From contig UCKS01000006.1 of NCBI GenBank assembly GCA_900473045.1, forward strand, positions 57,709 to 121,708: DNA of 64,000 bases. The letters are read 5' to 3'. The stretch comes from Hyphomicrobiales bacterium. Its GTDB lineage: Bacteria > Pseudomonadota > Alphaproteobacteria > Rhizobiales > Rhizobiaceae. The number at the start of each line of letters is the position of its first letter. Within the stretch, counting starts at the first letter, position 1. This document shows, piece by piece, positions 10,480 to 18,645 of this stretch. Both the position numbers and the translations under genes were made by a program. The notes beneath the pieces were generated by a model. The model saw nothing but the letters and a program-made list of their open reading frames with translations, ran no database searches and was not told where the DNA came from.

Positions 10480-10513
10480 ACTAAAAACCACCAAAACCAA
10501 AAAAGGGAACAGC

Positions 10514-11296
10514 ATGAAAAAGACGCTCAAAACCATCGCCTTTTCGCTCGCGCTTGGTATCGTTGCCGCCGGTGCGGTTGCGGCCGAACCCCTCAAGGTC
10601 GGCTTCGCGGCCGAGCCCTATCCGCCCTTCACCTCGCCGGATGCGTCTGGCAACTGGGAAGGCTGGGAAGTGGAGTTCGAGAAGGCCATCTGCGCCGAAG
10701 CCAAGCTTGAATGCGTCATCACGCCGGTTGCCTGGGACGGCATCATTCCGGCCCTGACCTCGAAGAAGATCGACATGATCATCGGCTCGATGTCGATCAC
10801 CGAGGAACGCCTGAAGACCATCGATTTCTCCGACAAGTATTACAACACCCCGACCGGCGTCATCGGTCCGAAGAGTGAAACCTTCGAAGCCACGCCGGAA
10901 GGTTTGAAGGGCAAGACGATCGGCGTTCAGGTTTCGACCATCCATCAGGTCTACGCCTCTAAATATTTCGGTGAAAACGGCGCCACCGTGAAGGAATACC
11001 AGACACAGGACGAGGCCAACAACGACCTCGCCGCCGGCCGTCTCGATGCCGTCCAGGCCGACAGCATCGCACTCGGCGCTTTCCTCAAGAGCGACCAGGG
11101 CAAGGAATGCTGCGACCTGAAGGGCATGGTCAAGGATGACCCGGCCATTCTCGGCGCCGGCGTCGGCATCGGCATCCGCAAGGGTGAGGACGAGCTGAAG
11201 GCCAAGCTGAACGCTGCCATCAAGGCCATCCGCGCCAACGGCACCTACGATACGTTCTCGAAGAAGTATTTCGACTTCGACGTCTACGGGCAGTGA
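10514..11296 (+). CDS. Periplasmic basic/polar amino acid-binding protein (SBP_bac_3)
   Basis: 260 residues with a Sec signal peptide (MKKTLKTIAFSLALG ... AVAAEP, cleavage near residue 24). The mature part follows the family-3 solute-binding fold: KVGFAAEPYPPF, GWEVEFEKAIC, WDGIIPALTSKKIDMIIGSMSIT, KGKTIGVQVST, and ADSIALGAF in the second lobe. That pattern matches ArgT/HisJ/ArtJ-like proteins. AAAGGGAA lies 5 bases before the start. It follows the ATPase gene by 34 bases and is separated from the first permease gene by a palindromic repeat element. Arginine-like ligand is inferred from the neighbours. Confidence 0.92.
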   Translation: MKKTLKTIAFSLALGIVAAGAVAAEPLKVGFAAEPYPPFTSPDASGNWEGWEVEFEKAICAEAKLECVITPVAWDGIIPALTSKKIDMIIGSMSITEERLKTIDFSDKYYNTPTGVIGPKSETFEATPEGLKGKTIGVQVSTIHQVYASKYFGENGATVKEYQTQDEANNDLAAGRLDAVQADSIALGAFLKSDQGKECCDLKGMVKDDPAILGAGVGIGIRKGEDELKAKLNAAIKAIRANGTYDTFSKKYFDFDVYGQ

Positions 11297-11299
11297 TCA

Positions 11300-11487
11300 G
11301 GTAAGCGCCTGCGGAGGGCTTACCCCCCTCTGTCGACGACGCCGACATCTCCCCCTCAAGGGGGGAGATTGACCGCATCTATTGCGCCTCCCCACATGGA
11401 AGCCGATGCGGGAAAAGAATGATCTCCCCCCTTGAGGGGGAGATGTCACGCAGTGACAGAGGGGGGTGATGCCGCAGACGCTTAGCT
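11300..11487. repeat. Rhizobial palindromic intergenic element (RIME/REP-like)
   Basis: Two long imperfect inverted arms, about 11300-11372 and 11421-11487, around a ~48-base centre. Both arms contain ACATCTCCCCCTCAAGGGG-type cores that are themselves palindromic, plus the complementary TCTGTC/GACAGAGGGGGG and GCGGAGG/CCGCAGACGC parts. It fills nearly the whole gap between the binding-protein gene and the permease gene, inside an operon. Such mosaic palindromes are common in Rhizobiaceae genomes. The large hairpin may attenuate or process the mRNA, raising binding-protein expression over the permeases. Confidence 0.8.
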
Positions 11488-11504
11488 CCCGGTAAAGAGG
11501 ACCC

Positions 11505-12233
11505 ATGGCCGATCCTATATCCTTCCTAAATTGGAGCCTCCTGGCCCTTGAGCCGCCCGGCTGGGGTGGTGTGCTGTTGCGCGGCCTGATGAATTCCATC
11601 GAGATCGCCATCGGCGGCTATACCTTCGGCCTGCTGCTCGGCATCGGCGGCGCCTGCGGCAAGCTCTATGGCGGCCCGATCACGCGCGACCTGATGGAAT
11701 GCTACACCACGATCGTGCGCGCCGTGCCGGAGCTCGTTCTCATCCTGCTTCTCTATTATGCCGGCACCGACGCACTCAATTACGTCCTTGGTCTCGTGGG
11801 TATCGGCCAGGTCGATATCAGTGGGCTGGTCGCCGGCATCTTCGTCATTGGCGTCGTGCAGGGCGCCTATACGACCGAGGTGTTGCGCGGCGCCATCAAG
11901 GCGGTGCCGGCGGGGCAGATCGAGGCGGCGCGCGCCTATGGCATGTCTCCCTACAAGGTGATGACAAGGGTGACCCTGCCCGCCATGCTGCCCTACGCCA
12001 TTCCCGGCCTTTCCAATCTCTGGCTGATTGCCACCAAGGACACAGCGCTGCTTGCCGTCGTCGGGTTCTCCGAACTGACCTTGGTCACCCGTCAGGCGGC
12101 GGGATCCACCAAGGCCTATCTGCTGTTCTTCTGCGCGGCCGGTGTGCTCTACCTGATGCTGACGCTGGTCTCCGATCTCATCATCAGGATCATCGAGCGC
12201 CGGGCCCGGCGTGGTTTTGTGGAGCAGTCATGA
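11505..12233 (+). CDS. Amino acid ABC transporter permease (HisQ/ArtQ type)
   Basis: 242 residues, an integral inner-membrane permease with about five helices (for example IAIGGYTFGLLLGIGG and LVLILLLYY). The cytoplasmic EAA loop that docks the ATPase reads AARAYGMSPYKVMTRVTLPAMLP near residues 143-165. The annotated start MADPISFLN lies just after the palindromic element, with AAAGAGG 5 bases upstream. Its stop overlaps the start of the second permease by ATGA. The HisQ-like partner of a heteromeric channel. Confidence 0.92.
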   Translation: MADPISFLNWSLLALEPPGWGGVLLRGLMNSIEIAIGGYTFGLLLGIGGACGKLYGGPITRDLMECYTTIVRAVPELVLILLLYYAGTDALNYVLGLVGIGQVDISGLVAGIFVIGVVQGAYTTEVLRGAIKAVPAGQIEAARAYGMSPYKVMTRVTLPAMLPYAIPGLSNLWLIATKDTALLAVVGFSELTLVTRQAAGSTKAYLLFFCAAGVLYLMLTLVSDLIIRIIERRARRGFVEQS

Positions 12234-13069
12234 GCGAGACGCCCACAACCGACATCACCACGCATGCGATGGCAATCACACCGGAAGATTTGCCGGCGGC
12301 TGAAGGTTTCTTCAAGCCGCATCGCATCGTTCTTTTGGCGATCGCCGCCGGGCTCGTCTTCTGCATCGTCTGGTTCATGCGATGGGACTGGATCCCGCAA
12401 TATCTGCCGCGCCTCGGCTACGGCATCATGATCACACTGGCAATGCTGTTCAGCACGTCGATCCTCGGCTTTCTTCTGGCCGTGCCTCTCGGGCTTGTCC
12501 AGGTGACAGGCCCATGGCCGCTGAAGGCGCTGGCGAAAGGGTTTTGCACCGTCGTTCGCGGCACACCGCTTTTGCTGCAGCTCTGGCTACTCTATTATGG
12601 GCTCGGCTCGCTGTTTCCGCAGTTTCCGGCCATCCGCCAATCCTTCCTGTGGCCCTACCTGCGCGAATCCTGGCCCTATGGTGTCGCAGCGCTGACAATC
12701 TCCTTCGCAGCCTATGAAGGCGAGGTCATGCGCGGTGCCTTTGCCGGTGTCCCGGCTGGCGAGATCGAGGCGGCGCGCGCCTATGGCATGAGCCGCTGGA
12801 CGTTGTTTCGCCGCATCTGGCTGCCGCGTGCCATCCACCGGGCGCTGCCAACGCTGACCGGAGAAACGGTTCTGCAATTAAAGGCCACACCGCTGGTTGC
12901 GACCATTACCGTTATCGATGTCTATGCCGTCATCTCCAAGGTGCGGCAGGATACCTACATCACCTACGAGCCGCTTTTACTGCTGGCGCTGATCTATATG
13001 TGCCTGACCGGAATACTTGTCATCGCCTTCCGCACTCTTGAAAATCGCATACCAACCCGTGGTGCCTGA
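12230..13069 (+). CDS. Amino acid ABC transporter permease (HisM/ArtM type)
   Basis: 279 residues starting MSETPTTDITTH at 12230, in ATGA overlap with the first permease. A ~45-residue hydrophilic N-terminal extension precedes the first helix (IVLLAIAAGLVFCIVWF). The permease signature AARAYGMSRWTLFRRIWLPRAI is clear near residues 182-204. The binding partner sequence VRGTPLLLQLWLLYYG is typical of HisM-like subunits. It completes the transporter with the ATPase, binding protein and HisQ-like permease upstream. The M20 hydrolase gene follows after one base. Confidence 0.92.
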   Translation: MSETPTTDITTHAMAITPEDLPAAEGFFKPHRIVLLAIAAGLVFCIVWFMRWDWIPQYLPRLGYGIMITLAMLFSTSILGFLLAVPLGLVQVTGPWPLKALAKGFCTVVRGTPLLLQLWLLYYGLGSLFPQFPAIRQSFLWPYLRESWPYGVAALTISFAAYEGEVMRGAFAGVPAGEIEAARAYGMSRWTLFRRIWLPRAIHRALPTLTGETVLQLKATPLVATITVIDVYAVISKVRQDTYITYEPLLLLALIYMCLTGILVIAFRTLENRIPTRGA

Positions 13070-13070
13070 T

Positions 13071-14240
13071 ATGACCTTGAACGTGAACCTGACCAACTCC
13101 ATGCCGGAACTGGTCGCAATCCGCCGTGACCTGCATGCCCATCCGGAACTGGGGCTCGAGGAGGTCCGCACCTCCAATTTCGTTGCCACCTGCCTCGAAG
13201 GTCTCGGCTACACCATCACCCGCGGGCTGGCGAAGACCGGCCTCGTCGCCACCCTGAAGAACGGCACCAGCAATCGCTCGATCGGCATCCGCGCCGACAT
13301 GGACGCCCTGCCGATCTTTGAGGAAACCGGCCTCGACTATGCCTCGAAAACCCCGGGCCTGATGCATGCCTGTGGCCATGACGGCCATACCACCATGCTT
13401 TTGGGTGCCGCCCGCGCCATTGCCGAACGCAAGAATTTCGACGGCACCGTGCATCTGATCTTCCAGCCGGCCGAGGAGAATTTCGGCGGCGCCAAGATCA
13501 TGATCGACGAAGGCCTGTTCGATAAATTCCCCTGCGATGCCGTGTTTGCGCTCCACAATGAACCCGGCCTTCCCTTCGGCCAGTTTGCGCTCAGGGAAGG
13601 CCCGATCATGGCTGCCGTCGATGAGGCAAGGATCACCGTTCACGGCCTTGGCGGCCATGGCGCCGAACCGCAGGAAACCGCCGACCCGATCGTCTGCGGC
13701 GCCTCCATCGTCATGGCGCTGCAGTCGATCGTATCGCGCAACATCCACCCGATGGACCCGACCGTCATCACCGTCGGTTCGTTCCACAGCGGTTCGGCCA
13801 GCAATATCATTCCGGAACGCGCCGAGATCGTCGTCGGCATCCGCTCATTCGATCCGAAGGTGCGCGACGAGCTGGAGCGCCGCATCCGGCTGATCGCCGA
13901 GAACCAGGCGACAAGCTACGGCATGCGGGCAACGGTCGACTATAACCGCAGTTACGACGCCACGATCAACCACAAGGCTGAAACGGATTTCGTCCGCGAT
14001 CTCGCCGTGCGCTTTGCCGGTGCCGACAAGGTCGTCGATCTCGAGCGCGCCTTCATGGGCAGCGAGGACTTTGCCTATATGATCAAGGACCGGCCAGGCA
14101 CCTACTTTTTCCTCGGCTCCAGCGTCACCGGACATGAGAAATCGCTGCATCATCCCGGATATAATTTCAACGACGACCTGCTGCCGATCGGTGCCGCGTT
14201 CTGGACGGAGCTGGCAGAGGCCTATCTCGCCCGGCCGTAG
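13071..14240 (+). CDS. M20-family metallo-amidohydrolase (hippurate hydrolase/N-acyl amino acid deacylase type)
   Basis: 389 residues from the start at 13071 (MTLNVNLTNSMPEL), one base after the permease stop; a start further upstream would overlap the permease gene. M20D peptidase motifs: RRDLHAHPELGLEE, GIRADMDALPI (Asp ligand), HACGHDGHT (His ligand), FQPAEE (catalytic and bridging Glu), GGHGAEP in the dimerisation domain, and MGSEDFAYM near the C-terminus. Such enzymes remove acyl groups from amino acids. Being the last gene of the transporter operon, it may release arginine from an imported N-acyl or other amide derivative. Substrate is unproven. Confidence 0.85.
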   Translation: MTLNVNLTNSMPELVAIRRDLHAHPELGLEEVRTSNFVATCLEGLGYTITRGLAKTGLVATLKNGTSNRSIGIRADMDALPIFEETGLDYASKTPGLMHACGHDGHTTMLLGAARAIAERKNFDGTVHLIFQPAEENFGGAKIMIDEGLFDKFPCDAVFALHNEPGLPFGQFALREGPIMAAVDEARITVHGLGGHGAEPQETADPIVCGASIVMALQSIVSRNIHPMDPTVITVGSFHSGSASNIIPERAEIVVGIRSFDPKVRDELERRIRLIAENQATSYGMRATVDYNRSYDATINHKAETDFVRDLAVRFAGADKVVDLERAFMGSEDFAYMIKDRPGTYFFLGSSVTGHEKSLHHPGYNFNDDLLPIGAAFWTELAEAYLARP

Positions 14241-14259
14241 GTCTTCCAAAAACGAAAAG

Positions 14260-14285
14260 GCCGCAGGAAGGGACATTCCTGCGGC
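14260..14285. terminator. Perfect 10-bp hairpin after the transporter operon
   Basis: GCCGCAGGAA/TTCCTGCGGC with a 6-base loop lies 20 bases after the amidohydrolase stop. It has no T-run on the plus strand, while the minus strand reads CCTTTTCGTTTTT after it. It may cap the plus-strand mRNA or act with Rho. The rest of 14286-14640 shows no gene I can support. Confidence 0.45.
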
Positions 14286-14648
14286 AAATCGGGACAGTGT
14301 AGGCAAGTCTATCGCAAGATGCGATCGTCGAATGTTCGGGCCTGCACGCGCGGCAAAGCTTTGACCGGCGGTGCAGCCCATCTGGATAGAAATCTGGCAA
14401 AGGTGCGGTTGTCATCATGCAACGCGGACCGCTCGGCAAGTTACTATCTTCGATAAACCGACCATAGCCGATCGGGTTTTCTGGCCGCTTAAGCCAATTG
14501 CTAAAATTTTATCGATGTCTCCTTTAAGGACAACCCCGCTCAAATATCTCCGATATCGGAAGAGCTTTTTGAGCCTCTCCCGATCGGATGCAACTTTGCC
14601 GCAGGCGGGCGATTGTCGCAGTGTGACACTATGGTTGCAGGGCTGTCA

Positions 14649-14678
14649 TTGACCTTTTGCACCAATAGCGCAGATTAT
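14649..14678 (+). promoter_or_regulatory. Candidate promoter of the cytochrome bd operon
   Basis: TTGACC (14649-14654), 18 bases, GATTAT (14673-14678), about 100 bases before cydA. I looked for an FNR/ANR box (TTGAT-N4-ATCAA) in 14241-14779 and did not find a good one, so oxygen control is not visible. Confidence 0.3.
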
Positions 14679-14779
14679 GGCGCACGGGTTCAGGCACCGA
14701 ACACACCGCAAAGGCAGGGGACCCGCCGGAGAGGGATCGGACACAACGACGGCAGCCAGACCCTCGAAAGGATTGTACC

Positions 14780-16198
14780 GTGTTCGAGAGTTTTGACGCG
14801 ACGTTGCTCGCTCGCATCCAGTTTGCCTTCACCGTATCGTTTCACATCATTTTTCCAGCCTTCTCCATCGGTCTTGCGAGTTTCCTCGCCGTTCTCGAGG
14901 CGCTGTGGTTGTGGAAAAAGGATCAGGTCTACATGGACCTGTTCAACTTCTGGAAGACGATCTTCGCCGTCGCCTTCGGCATGGGCGTCGTCTCGGGCAT
15001 TGTCATGTCCTACCAGTTCGGCACCAACTGGAGCGTTTTTTCCGACAAGGCCGGACCGGTCATCGGGCCGTTGATGGGCTACGAGGTGCTGACGGCCTTC
15101 TTCCTCGAGGCCGGCTTCCTCGGCGTCATGCTGTTTGGCCTGCACCGGGTCGGCCCAAAACTGCATTTCCTCGCCACCTTCATGGTCGCTTTCGGCACGC
15201 TGATCTCGGCCACCTGGATTCTCGCCGTGAATTCCTGGATGCAGACACCGGCCGGCTTCGGCATGAACGAGGCGGGACAGTTCATTCCGCTCGACTGGTG
15301 GAAGGTGGTCTTCAATCCATCCTTCCCCTACCGTCTCGTCCATATGGTGCTGGCTGCCTATCTCACCACCGCCTTCGTGGTCGGTGCCGTCGGCGCGTGG
15401 CATCTCCTCAAGAACACTGCGCCACGGCGTTCGCGCACCATGTTCTCGATGGCCATGTGGATGGCGACGATCGTCGCGCCACTCCAGATCCTGGCAGGCG
15501 ACTTCCATGGCCTCAACACGCTGGAACACCAACCCGTCAAGGTCATGGCGATGGAAGGCCATTTCGACAGCCATCCCAACGGTGCGCCGCTGATCCTGTT
15601 CGGTATTCCGAACACGGCGGAAAAGCGCATCGACTACGCGGTGGAAATCCCGAAATTATCCAGCCTGATCCTCAAGCATGACCTGAACGCACCGCTTGCC
15701 GGCCTCGACACTATCCCGGACAATCTCGAGCCGCCCGTTGCTGTCGTCTTCTGGTCCTTCCGCGTCATGGTCGCCATCGGTTTTGCCATGCTGGGCATCG
15801 GCCTGTGGAGCCTGTGGTGTCGGTTCAGGGGTACGCTCGATAGCAGTGACTGGCTGCATCGGGCCGCCGTGCTGATGGGGCCTGCAGGCTTCGTCGCCGT
15901 GCTTGCCGGCTGGATCACCACCGAAGTCGGCCGCCAGCCCTATACGATCTACGGCCAGTTGCTGACGGCCGATTCGATCTCGCCGATCGCAGCACCTGCC
16001 GTCGCCGCCTCGCTGATCGCCTTCATCATCGTCTACTTCTTCGTCTTCGGTTCCGGCACGTTCTATATCCTGCGGCTGATGAAGCGCCTGCCGCGCGATC
16101 CGACGCCCGATCTCGACGACGGGCCGATCAGAACCTCGGGCATCATGCCGGGGCCTGCGACCGGCCACACCCATGGGAGCACACATCATGGTCATTGA
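14780..16198 (+). CDS. cydA: Cytochrome bd ubiquinol oxidase subunit I, cyanide-insensitive (CIO) type
   Basis: 472 residues, nine predicted membrane helices. With subunit II it oxidises ubiquinol and reduces O2 to water without pumping protons. Heme-ligand and quinol-site motifs: SFHIIFPAFSIGLASF near residue 20 with the heme b595 histidine, YQFGTNWSVFS, and GRQPYTIYGQL near residue 390. The Q-loop between helices 6 and 7 is short, the mark of CIO-type oxidases rather than E. coli CydA. The C-terminus is His rich (HTHGSTHHGH). It overlaps the start of cydB. No cydDC genes, needed for assembly, are in the window. Confidence 0.95.
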   Translation: MFESFDATLLARIQFAFTVSFHIIFPAFSIGLASFLAVLEALWLWKKDQVYMDLFNFWKTIFAVAFGMGVVSGIVMSYQFGTNWSVFSDKAGPVIGPLMGYEVLTAFFLEAGFLGVMLFGLHRVGPKLHFLATFMVAFGTLISATWILAVNSWMQTPAGFGMNEAGQFIPLDWWKVVFNPSFPYRLVHMVLAAYLTTAFVVGAVGAWHLLKNTAPRRSRTMFSMAMWMATIVAPLQILAGDFHGLNTLEHQPVKVMAMEGHFDSHPNGAPLILFGIPNTAEKRIDYAVEIPKLSSLILKHDLNAPLAGLDTIPDNLEPPVAVVFWSFRVMVAIGFAMLGIGLWSLWCRFRGTLDSSDWLHRAAVLMGPAGFVAVLAGWITTEVGRQPYTIYGQLLTADSISPIAAPAVAASLIAFIIVYFFVFGSGTFYILRLMKRLPRDPTPDLDDGPIRTSGIMPGPATGHTHGSTHHGH

Positions 16199-17192
16199 CC
16201 TTCCCTTCATCTGGGCGGCCATCATTGCCTTTGCAGTGCTCGCCTATGTCATTCTCGACGGTTTCGATCTCGGCATCGGTATCCTCTTCCCGTTCTTTCC
16301 GGAAAAACGCGACCGCGACGTGATGATGAACTCCGTCGCCCCGGTCTGGGACGGCAACGAGACCTGGCTGGTGCTCGGCGGTGGTGGCCTGATGGCCGTC
16401 TTTCCGCTGGCCTATTCGGTGATCCTGCCGGCCCTCTACGCGCCGATCATCGCCATGGTCCTCGGCCTGGTCTTCCGTGGCGTGGCTTTTGAATACCGCT
16501 GGCGCACCAAGCGTGGCGAGTTCCTATGGAACTGGGCCTTTGCCGGGGGGTCCATGGTTGCGGCGTTCGCACAAGGGGTGGCGCTCGGCGCGCTCGTCCA
16601 GGGTATCCCGGTTGCCAACCGCGCCTATGCCGGTGCCTGGTGGGACTGGCTGACGCCGTTTTCCATCGCCACCGGCTTTGCCATCCTGATCGGCTACGCG
16701 CTGCTCGGCTCGACCTGGCTGGTGATGAAGACCACTGGCGACCTTGCCGAAAAAGCCCGCAAGATCGCGTTGCGCACCTGCTTTGCCACCATCGCCGCGA
16801 TGGGCATCGTCAGCCTGTGGACCCCCTTCCTCGAGCCCATCTATCTGGAACGCTGGTTCAAATGGCCGACCGCAATCTTCAGCGTCGTCGTGCCGGTATT
16901 GGTGCTCGGCTGCTTTGCGCTGCTGCTCATGGGGATTCGCAGCAAGCGTGATGTCCAACCGTTTCTGGCGGCACTCGGCCTGTTCGTCCTCGGTTTTGCC
17001 GGCATCGGCATCAGCTTCTACCCCTATATGGTGCCGCCATCGGTGACCATCTGGGATGCCGCAGCGCCGGATTCGAGCCTCGCCTTCCTGTTGTGGGGGG
17101 CAGCCTTCCTCGTGCCGATCATCCTGATCTACACCGGCTACGCCTATTGGGTCTTCCGCGGCAAGATCGATCCGGAGGAGGGCTATCACTGA
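16188..17192 (+). CDS. cydB: Cytochrome bd ubiquinol oxidase subunit II
   Basis: 334 residues from the start at 16188 (MVIDLPFIWAAI), chosen because GGGAG lies 8 bases upstream; an ATG at 16173 would add five residues. Family signature LDGFDLGIGILFPF near residue 25 and WDGNETWLVLGGGGL near 50. Eight or nine membrane helices are predicted. Subunit II stabilises heme binding in subunit I. It overlaps cydA by 11 bases and the following small gene by one base, so the three are translationally coupled. Confidence 0.95.
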   Translation: MVIDLPFIWAAIIAFAVLAYVILDGFDLGIGILFPFFPEKRDRDVMMNSVAPVWDGNETWLVLGGGGLMAVFPLAYSVILPALYAPIIAMVLGLVFRGVAFEYRWRTKRGEFLWNWAFAGGSMVAAFAQGVALGALVQGIPVANRAYAGAWWDWLTPFSIATGFAILIGYALLGSTWLVMKTTGDLAEKARKIALRTCFATIAAMGIVSLWTPFLEPIYLERWFKWPTAIFSVVVPVLVLGCFALLLMGIRSKRDVQPFLAALGLFVLGFAGIGISFYPYMVPPSVTIWDAAAPDSSLAFLLWGAAFLVPIILIYTGYAYWVFRGKIDPEEGYH

Positions 17193-17308
17193 TGCCGAGT
17201 GAAAACAGCCTGTCGAAAAAACTCCTGTGGTTCGTCGGTCTCTGGTGTCTGGGTGTGCTGACCGTCACCATCATCGGATTCGCCATCAAACTTTCGCTCG
17301 GCGCTTAA
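17192..17308 (+). CDS. Small membrane subunit of the bd oxidase (DUF2474/CydX-like)
   Basis: 38 residues: a charged start (MPSENSLSKK) then one membrane helix beginning LLWFVGLWCLGV. The form, KRLLWFVGLW-like core and position directly after cydB match DUF2474 proteins, functional analogues of CydX that stabilise the heme groups of subunit I. Start codon overlaps the cydB stop (TGATG); an AGGAGG lies 11 bases upstream. A similar small protein is usual for CIO operons. Family placement is from memory. Confidence 0.8.
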   Translation: MPSENSLSKKLLWFVGLWCLGVLTVTIIGFAIKLSLGA

Positions 17309-17517
17309 GCGCCGGGCGGCCGCCTCTCCGTGCAAAGCCTCGCTCCAGTTTCCCGCGTTACGTTTGAAGCACACGTCAGCAGGCAATGGCTTCCGCTCAG
17401 AGACAGGACCGCACCCTCCTCCGCGCAGAAGGTACTTGCCTGCTGGTGTGACCATTTTCCGGATTGGCCACGCGCAGTGACGGTTCGGCAAGGACCGCTG
17501 ACGTCACGAGGCAAGCA

Positions 17518-18645
17518 ATGACCAAACTCTCGATCTGCATTCCCGTGGAAACCGCAGCGCAGGACGCCCTGCCGCTGGTGACGTTGCTCCTGGAAAACCA
17601 GAGCGCAGACTTCGAAATCGTCATCGCAAAACCCGCCGATGTCGCCCTCCCCGGCGCCCTTCTCGAGCTTGCAGCCGGCACTGCAAACATCGTGATCGCC
17701 GATGCAGACGCGGGCACCACGCGCCAGCGTCTATGGCGCCATGCGGCTCTTGCTGCCAGGGGCGACTGGGTGACGCTGGTCAATCCCGCAGACATGATCG
17801 AAAGCGATCTCGCAACGATGGTCGGCTTTCTCGAAACAACGTCGCCCACGGTCGATGCCCTGGCATGGAACGCCTTCCAGATCGACCGACATGCCGAACC
17901 CGGCAAGGCAAGCTCGGTCGCCATCCCGGCGAGTTACCATATCGAAAAGCTCGACAAGACGGTGATGCTGAAGGCATTCTTCTATTGGGAAAACAGCCTG
18001 AACAGCCCGAAAATGCCGTTCGGCCTCTATCACGCCGCCATCCGCCGGTCGCTTCTGGATGCACTGTTGCAACTGCCAGAACCGCAGGACTGGTCGACGC
18101 CGGTTCCGCAATATGAATGGGCGGCCAAGGTTCTGTTGTTTGCCAATGAACTGGCCTTCTGCGCCCGGCCGATGTCGGCCATCAACATCGTCCCGTTTGC
18201 CCCCGAACCACCCCTTCATCCCTGGAATTTCCCGTTCCATTCGGGCATCGGCATTTCTGGGGCGGTGGCAGAGGTCCAGTTTCATGTGCTGCGCGAACTC
18301 GGCACGCCCTGGTCGGGCGGTATCGAAGCTTTCGTGCGCGCACTGATGATCGACTGCATGATGGAAACCGGCCGCGAAGCTTACAAGAACAAGGGCAACG
18401 CCTATTTCGCCGCACTGAAGGAATTCGAAGGCGGCCATCTTGCACCCTTCTTCCGCCCGGAATTCCACGAGGTGCGGCAAAAGGATCAACGGCGCGGCCT
18501 GCATGACGGGGCGTTGCTGATCGATCGTTTCGTCGCCGGCGCGCGCGACGCCCGGGAATTCTACACGACGGTCAGGCTGATGCTGGCACCGGTCGGACTG
18601 ATCTGCGGCGGCGCCCTTTACGGCAAGGACACCAAGGCCGCATGA
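17518..18645 (+). CDS. Glycosyltransferase family 2-like protein with a degenerate DXD motif
   Basis: 375 residues from the start at 17518 (MTKLSICIPV), with GAGG 7 bases upstream; an in-frame start at 17464 has no such support. The N-terminal half follows a GT-A fold: the nucleotide-binding start SICIPV and a helix-strand ending ARGDWVTLVNPADMIESD. In the paralog at 24062-25279 the matching place reads TGEFICMIGDDDYVD. So the metal-binding Asp pair is NPAD here. The C-terminal half shares FPFHSGIGISGAVAEVQ with FPFPSILGLAACIAQVQ of the paralog, plus a HDGALLIDRF tail. It overlaps the aminotransferase gene by ATGA. It may be inactive, regulatory, or use a different metal arrangement. Confidence 0.72.
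   Translation: MTKLSICIPVETAAQDALPLVTLLLENQSADFEIVIAKPADVALPGALLELAAGTANIVIADADAGTTRQRLWRHAALAARGDWVTLVNPADMIESDLATMVGFLETTSPTVDALAWNAFQIDRHAEPGKASSVAIPASYHIEKLDKTVMLKAFFYWENSLNSPKMPFGLYHAAIRRSLLDALLQLPEPQDWSTPVPQYEWAAKVLLFANELAFCARPMSAINIVPFAPEPPLHPWNFPFHSGIGISGAVAEVQFHVLRELGTPWSGGIEAFVRALMIDCMMETGREAYKNKGNAYFAALKEFEGGHLAPFFRPEFHEVRQKDQRRGLHDGALLIDRFVAGARDAREFYTTVRLMLAPVGLICGGALYGKDTKAA

Noticed and set aside
14241..14640. FNR/ANR or other oxygen-responsive box before cydA
   Set aside because: No TTGAT-N4-ATCAA or close form was found; the short palindrome CCGATATCGG at about 14550 matches no regulator I know.
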